Source of the DNA: a virus
DNA: 41,448 bases
IMG/VR virus record: IMGVR_UViG_3300045120_000235
Location: 1 to 41,448 of that record
Direction: 5' to 3' (one strand)
The position numbers were made by a program, and so were the translations under genes. The notes under the pieces are model-generated. The model saw nothing but the letters and a program-made list of their open reading frames with translations, had not been told where the DNA came from and searched no databases. Positions 7,908 to 17,459 of the stretch are shown one piece after another (within the stretch, counting starts at the first letter, position 1; every line of letters begins with the position of its first letter).

Positions 7908-9067
7908 GCTACAACACTTTCCCGACCCTGATCGGCGCGGCGTGGGACATCAAGAAAAAGACGCTCTTCTCCACGTCGATCGAGACGTCGTCGTCTGGCG
8001 CCGAATACCGCCTCGGCCGGTGGGGCAATCTCCCGCACTACGAATTCCAGATGAAGTTCTCCTACCTGTCGCAGGCCGATCGCGACACGGTAGAAGCGTT
8101 CGTCGTTGGCCAGGGCGGATCCATGACGCCGTTCCTGCTCAACATCCCGAACGACAATGCGAAGACCGCCCAGGCGTTGACCGGCGTCGTCAACGGCACG
8201 AACAAGATCTTCGTCGCGCCAATTCCTCCGCAAGCGCAGATAAACACCGCGCTTCCCCCGACAGCGTGTTTCAACGACTGGCAGGGCTCGCAGCTTCTGT
8301 TCTCGTTCTCTCGCAAGAATTGGTTGCTGCAGTCCGCTGACTGGACGAACGCATCGTGGAGCAAGCAATTCGTCACCATCACCGCCAACGCTGCCACGGC
8401 ACCGGACGGCACGGTGACGATGGACAAGGTGACCGAAGACGGCACCACGAACGGGCATTACATCAATCAGGGGCTGACCGCACAGATTGTCGGCACTCGG
8501 TATGCGATGTCGATTTACGCCAAGGAAACGGGCGTCGGCTCCAAACGCTATCTCGGCATCGTCGGCACGGGGTTCGCTGTCAACCAGCAAGCGGTGTTCG
8601 ACCTCGCCACCGGGACCGTTACGTTCACCGCCGGCGGCGCGACCGCGGCAATCATCGCGATGAGCGGCGGCGGTTATCGCTGCCTCATGTACACCGACGT
8701 CTGCAACATCACCACCCCAGCTGTGCAATACCGTCTGACCAATACAAGCAGCGCGGCTGCTCCTTCATATGCTGGCGACAGCACGAGCAGCTTGTACATG
8801 TGGGGCGCTCAGATGGAGCCTGGCTATTTCCTTGGCCCTTATGCCGGCGCATACATTCCGACGACAACGACAGCGGTAACGGTGACCGACTTCACGTATG
8901 ACGCCACCACGTTCACCTTCAACTCTGCGCCTGCGATTGGCTCCGCCCCGACGTGGACCGGCTACTACCTTTACCTGGTGCGCTTCAAGAACGACGACTT
9001 CGAAGTCAACCAGTTCATGGGCCGCATGTATGAAGTGGCCAGCATCGCGTTCCGGACCGTCCGATGA
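7904..9067 (+). CDS. DUF2460 distal tail protein with inserted carbohydrate-binding-like module
   Basis: This 387-residue protein starts at GTG 7904, overlapping the tape-measure stop. Residues 1-100 match the DUF2460 pattern: FPTLIGAAWDIKKKT, GAEYRLGRW and FVVGQGGSMTPFLL. The end (YLVRFKNDDFEV... VASIAFRTVR) returns to that family. Between them, about residues 125-330 form a beta-rich module with NWLLQSADWTNASW and YAMSIYAKE, a pattern seen in phage spike or fibre carbohydrate-binding modules. Standard DUF2460 proteins are about 200 residues, so this looks like a domain insertion displayed at the tail tip. Confidence 0.75.
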   Translation: MSYNTFPTLIGAAWDIKKKTLFSTSIETSSSGAEYRLGRWGNLPHYEFQMKFSYLSQADRDTVEAFVVGQGGSMTPFLLNIPNDNAKTAQALTGVVNGTNKIFVAPIPPQAQINTALPPTACFNDWQGSQLLFSFSRKNWLLQSADWTNASWSKQFVTITANAATAPDGTVTMDKVTEDGTTNGHYINQGLTAQIVGTRYAMSIYAKETGVGSKRYLGIVGTGFAVNQQAVFDLATGTVTFTAGGATAAIIAMSGGGYRCLMYTDVCNITTPAVQYRLTNTSSAAAPSYAGDSTSSLYMWGAQMEPGYFLGPYAGAYIPTTTTAVTVTDFTYDATTFTFNSAPAIGSAPTWTGYYLYLVRFKNDDFEVNQFMGRMYEVASIAFRTVR

Positions 9068-10041
9068 GCAAGACGGTTTCGGCGGGCTTCAAAACGATGC
9101 TCAACACGTCGCAGGTGCTGCTGGGCTGCGATCTCTATACGTTGACGCTTTCCGCCGGTGGCGTGTATCGAACGACCAACGCCCCCGTCGACATCGTCGT
9201 CGCCGGCAACACCTACCTGCACGAGGCCGCCGGCGTCATTCCGGGCATGGAGCGCGGGCCGATCAAGCTGGCCATCGGCCTGCAGGTGGAAAGCATCGAT
9301 GTGACGGTGAAGTTCGACCCGTCGACGTTGTGGCCAACGACCAGCACGCCTGGCGCGTTCGCCAACGCCGGCGGCTTCGACAACGCGCGGATCCAGATCG
9401 ACAAGTTGCTCACGCCCGATTTCGCGGACACCTCGCGCGGCGTCGTCAACCTATTCACCGGCGTGGTGAGCGATATCAACACCACCGACGCGCGCGTGAC
9501 GCTGCACTGCGCCAGCGACCTGATATACCTCAACGGCCAGTTCCCCCGGAACTACTTCCTGCCGTCGTGCAACAACGCACTGTTCGATCAGAACTGTGGC
9601 TTGAACAAGGCCACGTATGCCGTCAACGGAACGGCCACGGCCGGCAACACCGTCAAGGTGCTGACCGCCAGCGCGTTGACGCAGGCCACTGACTACTTCG
9701 CCCTGGGCTACGTGATCTTCAACACCGGGGCGAATGCCGGGCTCGTGCGCTCGGTGAAGTCGTCGGTGAGCGGCGCGCTGACGCTGCTATATCCGTTGCC
9801 CGTTGCGTGCGCCAACGGCGACACGTTCACTGCCTACCCGGGCTGCGACAAGCTCGAGGCGACGTGCCTGGCCAAGTTCAATAACCTCGGCCACCACCGC
9901 GGCTTCCCGTTCGTGCCCACACAGGAACAGATCGAGCTCGGATCTGCAGGCTCGGCGCCGTCGGATAGTTCGCTCGGGAGTGGTCTCGGCGGCACCGGCC
10001 GGGGCACCGGTGGCCAGCAGGGTTCGTTCAAGCAGAAATGA
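9064..10041 (+). CDS. DUF2163/BR0599-family tail tip protein
   Basis: This 325-residue protein carries the family pattern: an N-terminal beta domain with GNTYLHEAAGVIPG and a C-terminal domain with CDKLEATCLAKFNNLGHHRGFPFVP. The tail after residue 295 is Gly/Ser-rich. Cys residues in the C-terminal part (NNALFDQNCGLNK, PGCDKLEATC) probably bind a metal or form a cluster, as in lambda gpL. It overlaps both neighbours by four bases and forms a block with the DUF2460 and NlpC/P60 genes at the distal tail. Confidence 0.82.
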   Translation: MSKTVSAGFKTMLNTSQVLLGCDLYTLTLSAGGVYRTTNAPVDIVVAGNTYLHEAAGVIPGMERGPIKLAIGLQVESIDVTVKFDPSTLWPTTSTPGAFANAGGFDNARIQIDKLLTPDFADTSRGVVNLFTGVVSDINTTDARVTLHCASDLIYLNGQFPRNYFLPSCNNALFDQNCGLNKATYAVNGTATAGNTVKVLTASALTQATDYFALGYVIFNTGANAGLVRSVKSSVSGALTLLYPLPVACANGDTFTAYPGCDKLEATCLAKFNNLGHHRGFPFVPTQEQIELGSAGSAPSDSSLGSGLGGTGRGTGGQQGSFKQK

Positions 10042-10463
10042 CACCCGAAGAGCGCCGCATCGTCGAGGCCGCGCAGGCCTGGCTCGGCACGCCCTACCAC
10101 CACTGTGGCGACGTGCTCGGCTTCGGCGTCGACTGCGGAATGCTCCTGGTGCGCGTCTATTGCGATCTCGGTCTCGTGCCGATGCTGGATCCGCGCCCCT
10201 ACGCGCCCGATTGGCATCTGCACCGCAGCGAAGAGCGGTACCTGGGCTGGGTGGAGCAGTACGCGCGCAAGGTCGACAAACCGCGGCCAGGCGATATCCC
10301 GCTGTTTCAATTTGGCCGCTGCATTTCGCATGGCGGCATCGTGGAATCGATCGAGCCCGAGCCAATCATGATCCACGCCAACAGCCGCGCGGCGTGCGTT
10401 GAGCGGTCGGAAGTCCGCATGTTCGAAGACCGCTTCATGGGGTATTGGAGAATCATTTCGTGA
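10038..10463 (+). CDS. NlpC/P60-family tail peptidoglycan hydrolase
   Basis: This 141-residue cysteine peptidase corresponds to the lambda gpK-like tail tip hydrolase. It could act on the tail or open the cell wall during DNA entry. The catalytic Cys is in VDCGML (Cys33). The histidines in ISHGG (His98) and MIHAN (His113) complete a plausible triad. The N-terminal helix EERRIVEAAQAWLGTPYHH is typical of the family. It overlaps the neighbouring genes by ATGA/GTGA. Confidence 0.88.
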   Translation: MTPEERRIVEAAQAWLGTPYHHCGDVLGFGVDCGMLLVRVYCDLGLVPMLDPRPYAPDWHLHRSEERYLGWVEQYARKVDKPRPGDIPLFQFGRCISHGGIVESIEPEPIMIHANSRAACVERSEVRMFEDRFMGYWRIIS

Positions 10464-13400
10464 GCATTTTTGGCGGCAAGAAGCCAGCGGCACAAAAGGA
10501 CACGCACGCACTCGGCCTCGACTTCCAATCGGCTCAATACGGCAACTGCATCCCCGTTGTTTTCGGCCAGAACAAACTCGCCGGCAACGTGATCGACTAC
10601 ATGGATTTCCTGCCGGTCGCGCACAAGCAGAAGGCCCAGGGCGGCAAGGGCGGTCACCCGCCGTCGACCACCAGCTGGACGTATCAGGCGAGCTTCGTGA
10701 TCGGTCTGTGCGAAGGCCTGGGCACGATCGTCACTGTCTACAATGGCACCGGCGAAAACACGCTCGCCGGCGCCGGCGGCATCGGGTTCAATGGATCCGC
10801 GACGCAAGGCGTCTGGGCGCACCTCACCGGCACGCATGCGCTCAACTATTCCGCGACGTCGATCGCGTGTTTTCAGGACATGCAGCTGGGCGACACCGCG
10901 TCGCTGCCGAACCTCAACTTCGAAATCGCCGGCCGCAACCAGCTGGGCGGCGGCATCGTCGACGCAAACGCCGCCGACATCCTGACCGCGATCTGTACCG
11001 ATACCCAGATCGGCGTGAAGTTCACGGCGCTCGGCGACCTGACCGCGTTCCGGAATTACAGCACCGCCGCCGGCCTCTTCTTTTCTCCCGTCTACGACAC
11101 GCAGGCGCCGGCGTCGCAGGCGATCGAGTCGCTGCTGAAATACGCCAACTCCGCCGGCTATTTCAGCGAGGGCGTATTGAAGGTCGTGCCATACGGCGAT
11201 TCGGCGATCACCGCCAACGGCGCGACGTACACGCCGAACCTCACAGTGGTCGCGGATCTGGGCGCGAACGATTTCATGACGAACGGGCCCGGCCCGAAAG
11301 TCACGACGAAGCGGAAGTCGCCGGCGGACGCGCTCAACATCGTGCACGTCGAATACAAGGACCGGTCGGCGAAATACCGCACCATTCCCGTGACGGCATC
11401 GATCGACCAGGACGTCGTCGCCACCGGAAGCCGCACCGATCAGTCCGAATCGGTGGACATGATCACCCTGGCGTCGACCGCGCGCCTGGTCGCGCAGAAC
11501 CTGCTGCAGCGCATGTACTACATCCGGAACACGTATTCGTTCCGGCTCGCCTGGCGCTGGTGCTGGCTCGAGCCGACGGACATCGTGTCGCTCACCGATG
11601 TTGGCCAGGGGCTCAATCTCACCCCCGTCCGCATCACCAGCATTTCCGAAGACGAACACGGGCTGCTCAGCGTCGAGGCGGAAGAGCTGCCCGACGGCAT
11701 TGGTCACGGCGGCACCTACGCGACGCCGGCGGTCATCCCCACGAACACGGATCCGGACGTGGATCCGGGCCCGGTCACGGCGCCGTATTTCTTCCGCGCG
11801 CCAGGCTTCCTGGTCTCCGCCGGCGCGCCCGAGATCTGGGTGGCCGTCAACGGCGCCAACCCCATGTGGGGCGGCTGCGATGTCTATCTCTCGCAGAACG
11901 GCTCGAGCTACACCTACCTGTCGACGTTCGCGCGGAAATCGATCTACGGCTCGCTGACGAACACGCTGCCCAACGTCGCGGATCCGGACACCACCAGCGC
12001 GCCGAACGTCTCCCTGTACGCCGGCGGCGTGTTGCTGGGCGGTCTCGCGGCCGACGCCGACGAGTTCGTGACGATGGCGATGGTCGACACCGAGATTATT
12101 TCCTACCAGGCGGCGACGCTGGCGGCGGGCCCGTCCTACACGCTCGGCACGCGGATCCGCCGCGGCGGCTACGGCACCACCATCGCATCGCACAGCGCCG
12201 GCGCACCTTTCGTTCGCCTCGACGAGAACATCCTCCGGATCCCGATGGATGCGTCCCAAGTCGGCAGCGTCATCTATGTGAAATTCCTGAGCTTCAACGC
12301 CTTCGGCCGCGGCGATCGCACGCTGGCCATGGAGACCGCCTACCCGTACACCGTCGGCAGCAACATCGAATTCCCGGACGTGCCGGCGACGCCCGGCAGC
12401 TTCGCCGTCACCGGTGTCGCCGACGGCATCAACCTGACGTGGAACAACGTCAACCCGGCGGCCGTCGCGTGCACCAGCATCGAGCGCTGCGCGACGTCGG
12501 GCGGCACGTACACGGTGATCGCCCAGGTAGGGCCGACGGACACCATGTACCACGACGCCATGACCACGGGCGCCACCTGGTTCTACAAGATCCGCAGCCG
12601 TGGCCACCAGGTCTCCGGCGGCTGGTCGGCATACACCGCCTTCGCGAGCGGCACGGCCTACAACACGACCACCAGCGTCGCGGCCGCGCTCGCCGCCGCC
12701 AACGCCGCGCAAGCCGACGCGACGGCTGCGCTGGCCCAGCTGACCGATATCGCGAGCGATTCGCTCCTGACGCCTGGCGAGAAGCCGATCGTCATCAAGG
12801 ACCGGGACGCGCTCACGGCCGAGCAGGCCGGCATCGATGCCCAGGCCACGGCGTTCTCGATCACCACCGAGAAGACGACCTACGACACCGCCGTCACCGC
12901 GCTGACCACCTACCTGGCCACGCTGACGTCACCGGTCCTTTGGTCCAATTTGGGCGGCAACACCACGATCGTCGGCACGACCTTCCGGCAGAAGTTCCTC
13001 GACGTCTATGCAGCGCGCACGGCGCTGCTGAATAAGATCTACGCCGCGGCCAAGCTGCTCGCCGATACCGCCCAGGCAGCGGCCAACGCCGCGCAGGCCG
13101 ACGCAACGAGCGCCCTGGCCACGCTGACCGATATCGCGAGCGATTCGCTCCTGACGCCTGGCGAGAAGCCGATCGTCATCAAAGACCGGGACACGTTGAC
13201 GGGCGAGCAGTCGGGCATCGATGCCCAGGCGACCACGTACAGCGTCACCACCGAGAAGACGACCTACGACACCGCCGTCACGGCGCTGACGACGTACCTG
13301 GCCACGCTGACGTCGCCGGTGCTTTGGTCCAATTTGGGCGGCAGCACCACGATCGTCGGGACCACCTTCCGGCAGAAGTTCCTCGACGTCTACGCCGCGC

Positions 13401-16400
13401 GCACCGTGCTGCTGCAGAAGATCGCCGACGTCGTCACCTACGGCAACACCGCCGGCAACGGCACCAACGTCCTGTGGGACGAATACTCCCGCTACCTGAC
13501 GTCGACGCTGCCAACGATCAATCTCAACGTGTCCACGGCCGCGGCGGTTTCGGATTCGCTGGCCACCGGCGGATTCGCGCTGCAGCTGACCACCGCGAGC
13601 GCCACGAACGCCGAGTATTGCGTCTTCGGATCCAGCCCGATCGCGAACTTCAACCTGCCGCTGCCGCCAGGCAAATACATCGTCTCCGCCTACATGCGCG
13701 CCAGCGTGTCGGGCCACCTGGTTCGGTTTGTCATCAAGGACGACGGCAACACGGGACACTTCGGCGCGAATCTCGCGATCACCAACACCACGGGCTTCGT
13801 CCGCTACTCGCAGGTGATCGACACGACGGCGGCACCGGGCGCCAACCAGCTGCTCTACATCAACACCAACATGAGCGCGGTGTCTGGTCGCGTGGTCACG
13901 CTCGATCGCATCATGATTGAGCCGCAGGTGGGCGGCCTGACCACGCCGTCGCCGTACGTGCAGGGCAATCCCGCGCGCCTCGCGATCAATGCGCAGACGG
14001 CGGCCAATGCCGCCCAGGCCGACGCCACCAGCGCTCTGGCCACGCTGACCAATATCGCCAGCGACTCGCTGCTGACGCCCGGCGAGAAGCCGGTGGTGAT
14101 CAAGGACCGGGACGCGATCACGGCTGAGCAATCCGGCATCGATTCCCAGGCGACCGGCTACGGCATCACCACCGAGAAGACGACATACGACACGGCCGTC
14201 ACCGCGTTGACGACGTACCTGGCCACGCTCACGACGCCTGTGCTGTGGAGCACGTTGAGCGGCGACACCACGATCGTCGGCACCACTTTCCGGCAGAAGT
14301 TCCTCGACGTTTATGCCGCGCGCCAGGTCCTGCTGCAGAAGATCGCGGACACGGTGACGCTCGGCAACACCGGCGGCAACGGCATCAACATGATGTGGGA
14401 CGAACAGAGCCGGTTCACGGCCCTCCCGCAGTACGCCAACTACAACGACACGCTGACCACGTTCGCCTATGACGCCGCGACCACGATCGTCGGCGACGGC
14501 GGATCTTTCCAGGTCACCAGCGGCGCAGCGAACGCCAACGGCTTCTTCCAATTGAACGGTAGTTCGGGCGACTACAACATCCCGTGCCCGGGCGGGCAGA
14601 AATACATCCTGTCGTTCTACGCGCGCTGTTCGACCGCTGGCCACACCATCCGGCCACAGTACACGCGGGACGATGCGGTGAGCTTCAACTCGGCACCGGA
14701 TTTCACGCTGACCACCGCGAACACCTGGTACCGCGTGGCGCTTGTGGTGGATCTCTCGGCCGTGGCTGCGATCCGCAAGATCGCCGTCGGCGTGTTTTAT
14801 AACCGCGCGGCGGTCACTGGCCGCGTGACGAAATACGCCGGCTTCATGCTGGAGCCGATCATTGGTCAGCTGACAACGCCATCGCCCTGGGTGCTCGGTA
14901 CGGCCGGTCGGTTGGCGCTCACCGGCATCACCAACGCGGCGTCGGCGCAGGCCGCCGCAGTCGCCGCACAAGCAGACGCCACGAGCGCCCTGGCCACGCT
15001 GACCGACATCGCCAGCGATTCGCTCCTGACGCCGGGCGAGAAGCCGGTGGTGATCAAGGACCGCGACTCGATTACCAACGAGCAGTCGGGCATCGACTCG
15101 GCGGCCGATCTCTACCAGGTGGTGACCGAGAAGACGACCTACGACACGGCCGTCACGGCGCTGACCACGTACCTGGCCACCCTCACCACGCCAGTGCTGT
15201 GGTCGACGCTATCCGGCAACACCACGATCGTCGGCACCACTTTCCGGCAGAAGTTCACCGACGTCTATAGCGCGCGCCAGGCCTTGCTCAACAAGATTGC
15301 GAGCAACGCGCAGGGGCTGATCTACGCGCCGCGCTCCGGATCCGAGCAGCTGGTGAATGCGGACTTCGAATTCGGCACGGATAGCCCGCCGGTCGGCTGG
15401 GCGCTGAATTCCGCCACCGTTCTCTACGACACCACGACGCAGTTCGCCGGCACGCGCTCGATCAAGGTGACGTCGACGGCAACGAATGGCGGCATCCTGT
15501 CGGATCAGAAATACGGGATCTCCGTTGGCGGCCGGATCCGCGTGAGTGGCCAAGCCAAGCGCGTGAGTGGCACCGGCAGCGCATCGATCGCGGTGTCGTT
15601 CTTCGACAACACCGGCGCGGTCGTCAGCACCGTGAACGCCGGCACCACCACGTCTTCTTCTTGGACAGCCCTGACCGGTGTCTGCCAGGCGCCGGCGAAT
15701 ACGTCCTACTACCAGGTGAACTTGCGCTGCACCGTGAGCGGCGACGTGTGCGAGTTCGACAACATCCTGCTCGGCCGGCAGCGCGATCTCGACAACGACA
15801 TTGAGGACGGCGCCACGATGGGCCGCGTGTTGCTCACCGACCTTTCCAGCAATCGCGTGGGCCTGCGCGTGGCGGGTTCCGGCCATCGCATCGGCGACCA
15901 GCGCAACTTGCCGCAGATCACGATCACGAACCTGCAGTCGAAGGTGCCGACCGTCGTCACGTATACGTCGACGGCCACCACTGCGACGATCAGCGTCGCC
16001 GCCTTCACGGTCACGGCCGGCAGCGTGACGGTCAGCTACAGCGCCTCGAGCGTCGGCACGACTGGATCCGGCACCGTCACCTACTACCTCTACATGGACG
16101 ATCCGACGTACGCCGGCGGCACCCAGACGCTCGTGGCCACGACCACGGCGCTGGTCTGCTACCAGAACGACGGCCGCCTCCTGGTCGGCGTCTGCACGGT
16201 CATCTACACGGCCGGCGGTTCGGGTGGCGGCGGCAGCGGCGGCCATGACTGCGTCGCTGCCAGCATGTTCCTTCGCTTTGGCCACCGCGCCGGCGATGCG
16301 CAGCAGCTGCAGATGATCGACTGCATCGATTTGCCGGCCGGGCTACCGATTCACGCGCGCGCGATCGAGGCCATCAAGCAGAGCGTCGAAGACTGCGTGC

Positions 16401-16654
16401 TCCTGCGCACTGCCGGCGGCGCCGAGTGGGAAGGGAGCACCACCACGCCGTTCGACCTGGTGGGGGGCGGCAGCAAGCTCGCGCCCGACATGATGGACGA
16501 GATCGTCATCACCGATCGCGGGCCCGAGCGGGTCATCCTCGTGTGGCCAACCGGCCGGCAGCTGGTGGTGCGCATCAGCGTGGGCGGCGTCAGCTACGCC
16601 GCCGGCCGGAACCCGCTGCACCGCGTTTTCTCCCACAACACCATCAAGCCGTGA
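10460..16654 (+). CDS. J-like tail tip/host-specificity protein with repeated modules
   Basis: This 2,064-residue protein starts at GTG 10460, overlapping the previous stop with GGAG 9 bases upstream. A TTG 15 bases earlier is less likely. Residues 1-430 resemble tail-tip J/gp53-like proteins (LGLDFQSAQYGNCIPVVFGQNKLAGNVID). A fibronectin-type III-like domain lies at about 640-735. Four 113-residue repeats follow, two of them trailed by beta-sandwich carbohydrate-binding-like modules (GNGTNVLWDEYSRY, GGNGINMMWDEQSRF), and a third such module comes after repeat four. A Gly/Ser linker at about 1921-1932 precedes a C-terminal domain. It is the main receptor-binding candidate of the virion. Confidence 0.87.
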   Translation: MSIFGGKKPAAQKDTHALGLDFQSAQYGNCIPVVFGQNKLAGNVIDYMDFLPVAHKQKAQGGKGGHPPSTTSWTYQASFVIGLCEGLGTIVTVYNGTGENTLAGAGGIGFNGSATQGVWAHLTGTHALNYSATSIACFQDMQLGDTASLPNLNFEIAGRNQLGGGIVDANAADILTAICTDTQIGVKFTALGDLTAFRNYSTAAGLFFSPVYDTQAPASQAIESLLKYANSAGYFSEGVLKVVPYGDSAITANGATYTPNLTVVADLGANDFMTNGPGPKVTTKRKSPADALNIVHVEYKDRSAKYRTIPVTASIDQDVVATGSRTDQSESVDMITLASTARLVAQNLLQRMYYIRNTYSFRLAWRWCWLEPTDIVSLTDVGQGLNLTPVRITSISEDEHGLLSVEAEELPDGIGHGGTYATPAVIPTNTDPDVDPGPVTAPYFFRAPGFLVSAGAPEIWVAVNGANPMWGGCDVYLSQNGSSYTYLSTFARKSIYGSLTNTLPNVADPDTTSAPNVSLYAGGVLLGGLAADADEFVTMAMVDTEIISYQAATLAAGPSYTLGTRIRRGGYGTTIASHSAGAPFVRLDENILRIPMDASQVGSVIYVKFLSFNAFGRGDRTLAMETAYPYTVGSNIEFPDVPATPGSFAVTGVADGINLTWNNVNPAAVACTSIERCATSGGTYTVIAQVGPTDTMYHDAMTTGATWFYKIRSRGHQVSGGWSAYTAFASGTAYNTTTSVAAALAAANAAQADATAALAQLTDIASDSLLTPGEKPIVIKDRDALTAEQAGIDAQATAFSITTEKTTYDTAVTALTTYLATLTSPVLWSNLGGNTTIVGTTFRQKFLDVYAARTALLNKIYAAAKLLADTAQAAANAAQADATSALATLTDIASDSLLTPGEKPIVIKDRDTLTGEQSGIDAQATTYSVTTEKTTYDTAVTALTTYLATLTSPVLWSNLGGSTTIVGTTFRQKFLDVYAARTVLLQKIADVVTYGNTAGNGTNVLWDEYSRYLTSTLPTINLNVSTAAAVSDSLATGGFALQLTTASATNAEYCVFGSSPIANFNLPLPPGKYIVSAYMRASVSGHLVRFVIKDDGNTGHFGANLAITNTTGFVRYSQVIDTTAAPGANQLLYINTNMSAVSGRVVTLDRIMIEPQVGGLTTPSPYVQGNPARLAINAQTAANAAQADATSALATLTNIASDSLLTPGEKPVVIKDRDAITAEQSGIDSQATGYGITTEKTTYDTAVTALTTYLATLTTPVLWSTLSGDTTIVGTTFRQKFLDVYAARQVLLQKIADTVTLGNTGGNGINMMWDEQSRFTALPQYANYNDTLTTFAYDAATTIVGDGGSFQVTSGAANANGFFQLNGSSGDYNIPCPGGQKYILSFYARCSTAGHTIRPQYTRDDAVSFNSAPDFTLTTANTWYRVALVVDLSAVAAIRKIAVGVFYNRAAVTGRVTKYAGFMLEPIIGQLTTPSPWVLGTAGRLALTGITNAASAQAAAVAAQADATSALATLTDIASDSLLTPGEKPVVIKDRDSITNEQSGIDSAADLYQVVTEKTTYDTAVTALTTYLATLTTPVLWSTLSGNTTIVGTTFRQKFTDVYSARQALLNKIASNAQGLIYAPRSGSEQLVNADFEFGTDSPPVGWALNSATVLYDTTTQFAGTRSIKVTSTATNGGILSDQKYGISVGGRIRVSGQAKRVSGTGSASIAVSFFDNTGAVVSTVNAGTTTSSSWTALTGVCQAPANTSYYQVNLRCTVSGDVCEFDNILLGRQRDLDNDIEDGATMGRVLLTDLSSNRVGLRVAGSGHRIGDQRNLPQITITNLQSKVPTVVTYTSTATTATISVAAFTVTAGSVTVSYSASSVGTTGSGTVTYYLYMDDPTYAGGTQTLVATTTALVCYQNDGRLLVGVCTVIYTAGGSGGGGSGGHDCVAASMFLRFGHRAGDAQQLQMIDCIDLPAGLPIHARAIEAIKQSVEDCVLLRTAGGAEWEGSTTTPFDLVGGGSKLAPDMMDEIVITDRGPERVILVWPTGRQLVVRISVGGVSYAAGRNPLHRVFSHNTIKP
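12701..15298 (+). repeat. Four 339-bp repeats inside the J-like gene
   Basis: Copies lie at 12701-13039, 13084-13422, 14005-14343 and 14960-15298. Each is exactly 339 bp (113 codons) and most positions are shared. The shared core includes IASDSLLTPGEKP, TTEKTTYDTAVTALTTYLATL and TTIVGTTFRQKF. Copies 1 and 2 are separated only by a short linker. Copies 2-3 and 3-4 are separated by beta-rich modules of about 190-205 residues. The repeats probably form helical spacers along the fibre and are prime sites for recombination. Confidence 0.9.
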
Positions 16655-16663
16655 GGGCAGACC

Positions 16664-17125
16664 ATGTATTCCAAGCCTGATCAGAAACAGTTCCTGCAGG
16701 CGGCGCCGGCATCGGAAAAAGCCGAAGCCGTCGACGGCCTCGAGCCCGGCGAGTTCGTGGTGCAACTCGACACCGGCGAATTCGTCGCCGTGATCGCGCA
16801 AACCTTCATCGTCGAAGAGTCGGGGAACCCGTCGATCCATGCGCGGGCCCGCGTCGTCAATGCCGACGGCTCGGCCGCGCGCGATGCCAACGGCGATCAG
16901 ATCCAGACCGGCTTCTCGCATAGCACCAACCAGGTGGAGCTCGAGAACCTGGGCGGCATCACCGAGGTCCAGCGCGCGGTGCTCCTGGCCGTGCTCGGCG
17001 AGCCAGCGAGCCAGCTGTGGGCGGATCCGGTCCACGCGTCGGTGCTCGAGCACGCGAGCATCCGGACGAACATCGCGAGCGCTGCACATTCCGGCGTCGT
17101 TCCCGACGTCGGCCAACTACTGTAA
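16664..17125 (+). CDS. Small tail-region protein, unknown
   Basis: This 153-residue protein starts MYSKPDQKQFLQAAPAS, 9 bases after the J-like stop. It contains a beta-rich segment with EFVVQLDTGEFVAVIAQTF and IHARARVVNADGSA. No family is recognised. Placement after the fibre suggests a fibre-associated or assembly protein, but this is only context. Confidence 0.65.
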   Translation: MYSKPDQKQFLQAAPASEKAEAVDGLEPGEFVVQLDTGEFVAVIAQTFIVEESGNPSIHARARVVNADGSAARDANGDQIQTGFSHSTNQVELENLGGITEVQRAVLLAVLGEPASQLWADPVHASVLEHASIRTNIASAAHSGVVPDVGQLL

Positions 17126-17135
17126 GGAGAAGGGC

Positions 17136-17330
17136 ATGGCCAGGGTAAAAATCACCGTGACGCAGGCGGGTGGACCGATCGAAGTGCTGGTGATCAACGG
17201 CGGCGCGGAACGTCTCGCGGCGACGCTGCAGAAGAAGGGCGACTCGCACGAAGAGGAAGTCGCGGTGCCACAGGCGATCGTCTTGCGGGAAGACCACACC
17301 GCGATGCCCGAGGCGCCGGAAGCCGAATAG
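17136..17330 (+). CDS. Small acidic-tailed protein, last gene of tail operon
   Basis: This 64-residue protein, MARVKITVTQAGGPIEVLVINGG, has an acidic Glu/Pro-rich C-terminus. AAGGAGAAGGG precedes its ATG, a strong ribosome site. It is the last rightward gene before attP. Its TAG stop directly abuts the first TTTTTAGCG arm-type repeat. Function unknown. Confidence 0.65.
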   Translation: MARVKITVTQAGGPIEVLVINGGAERLAATLQKKGDSHEEEVAVPQAIVLREDHTAMPEAPEAE

Positions 17331-17375
17331 TTTTTAGCGAAGCCCGAAATTTTTAGCGCGGGCCTGAAAAGCACA

Positions 17376-17399
17376 AACCCCGCAAAGGTAAGCGGGGCT
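17376..17399 (-). terminator. Probable terminator between convergent operons
   Basis: CCCCGC (17378-17383) pairs with GCGGGG (17392-17397). Read leftward it is followed by TTTGTGCTTTT. It lies past the last leftward gene and could end that operon. The stem could also slow rightward transcription from the tail genes. Confidence 0.5.
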
Positions 17400-17410
17400 T
17401 GGCTTTGAAG

Positions 17411-17459
17411 TGGTGGCCAGGGAGGGAATCGAACCCCCGACACGGGGATTTTCAATCCC
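17411..17459 (-). other. attP core: 3' half of a tRNA-Phe(GAA) gene
   Basis: Read on the minus strand this is the anticodon loop UUGAAAA with its 3' stem, the T arm GGGGG-UUCGAUU-CCCUC and the acceptor strand CCUGGCC-A-CCA. That is the 3' half of tRNA-Phe. The 5' half (acceptor, D arm) is absent upstream, so this is not a full tRNA gene. It is the segment a phage carries to rebuild the host gene on integration. The integrase gene lies about 370 bp away and is flanked by the expected arm repeats. Confidence 0.85.

Noticed and set aside
10399-13035. Long alternative-frame and antisense open frames over the J-like gene
   Set aside because: Composition (Arg/His/Pro-rich) and lack of motifs mark them as shadows of the plus-strand fibre gene with its clear repeats.
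17411-17459. Complete tRNA-Phe gene
   Set aside because: Only the 3' half is present. Upstream sequence does not form a D arm or 5' acceptor strand, so it is an attachment core.
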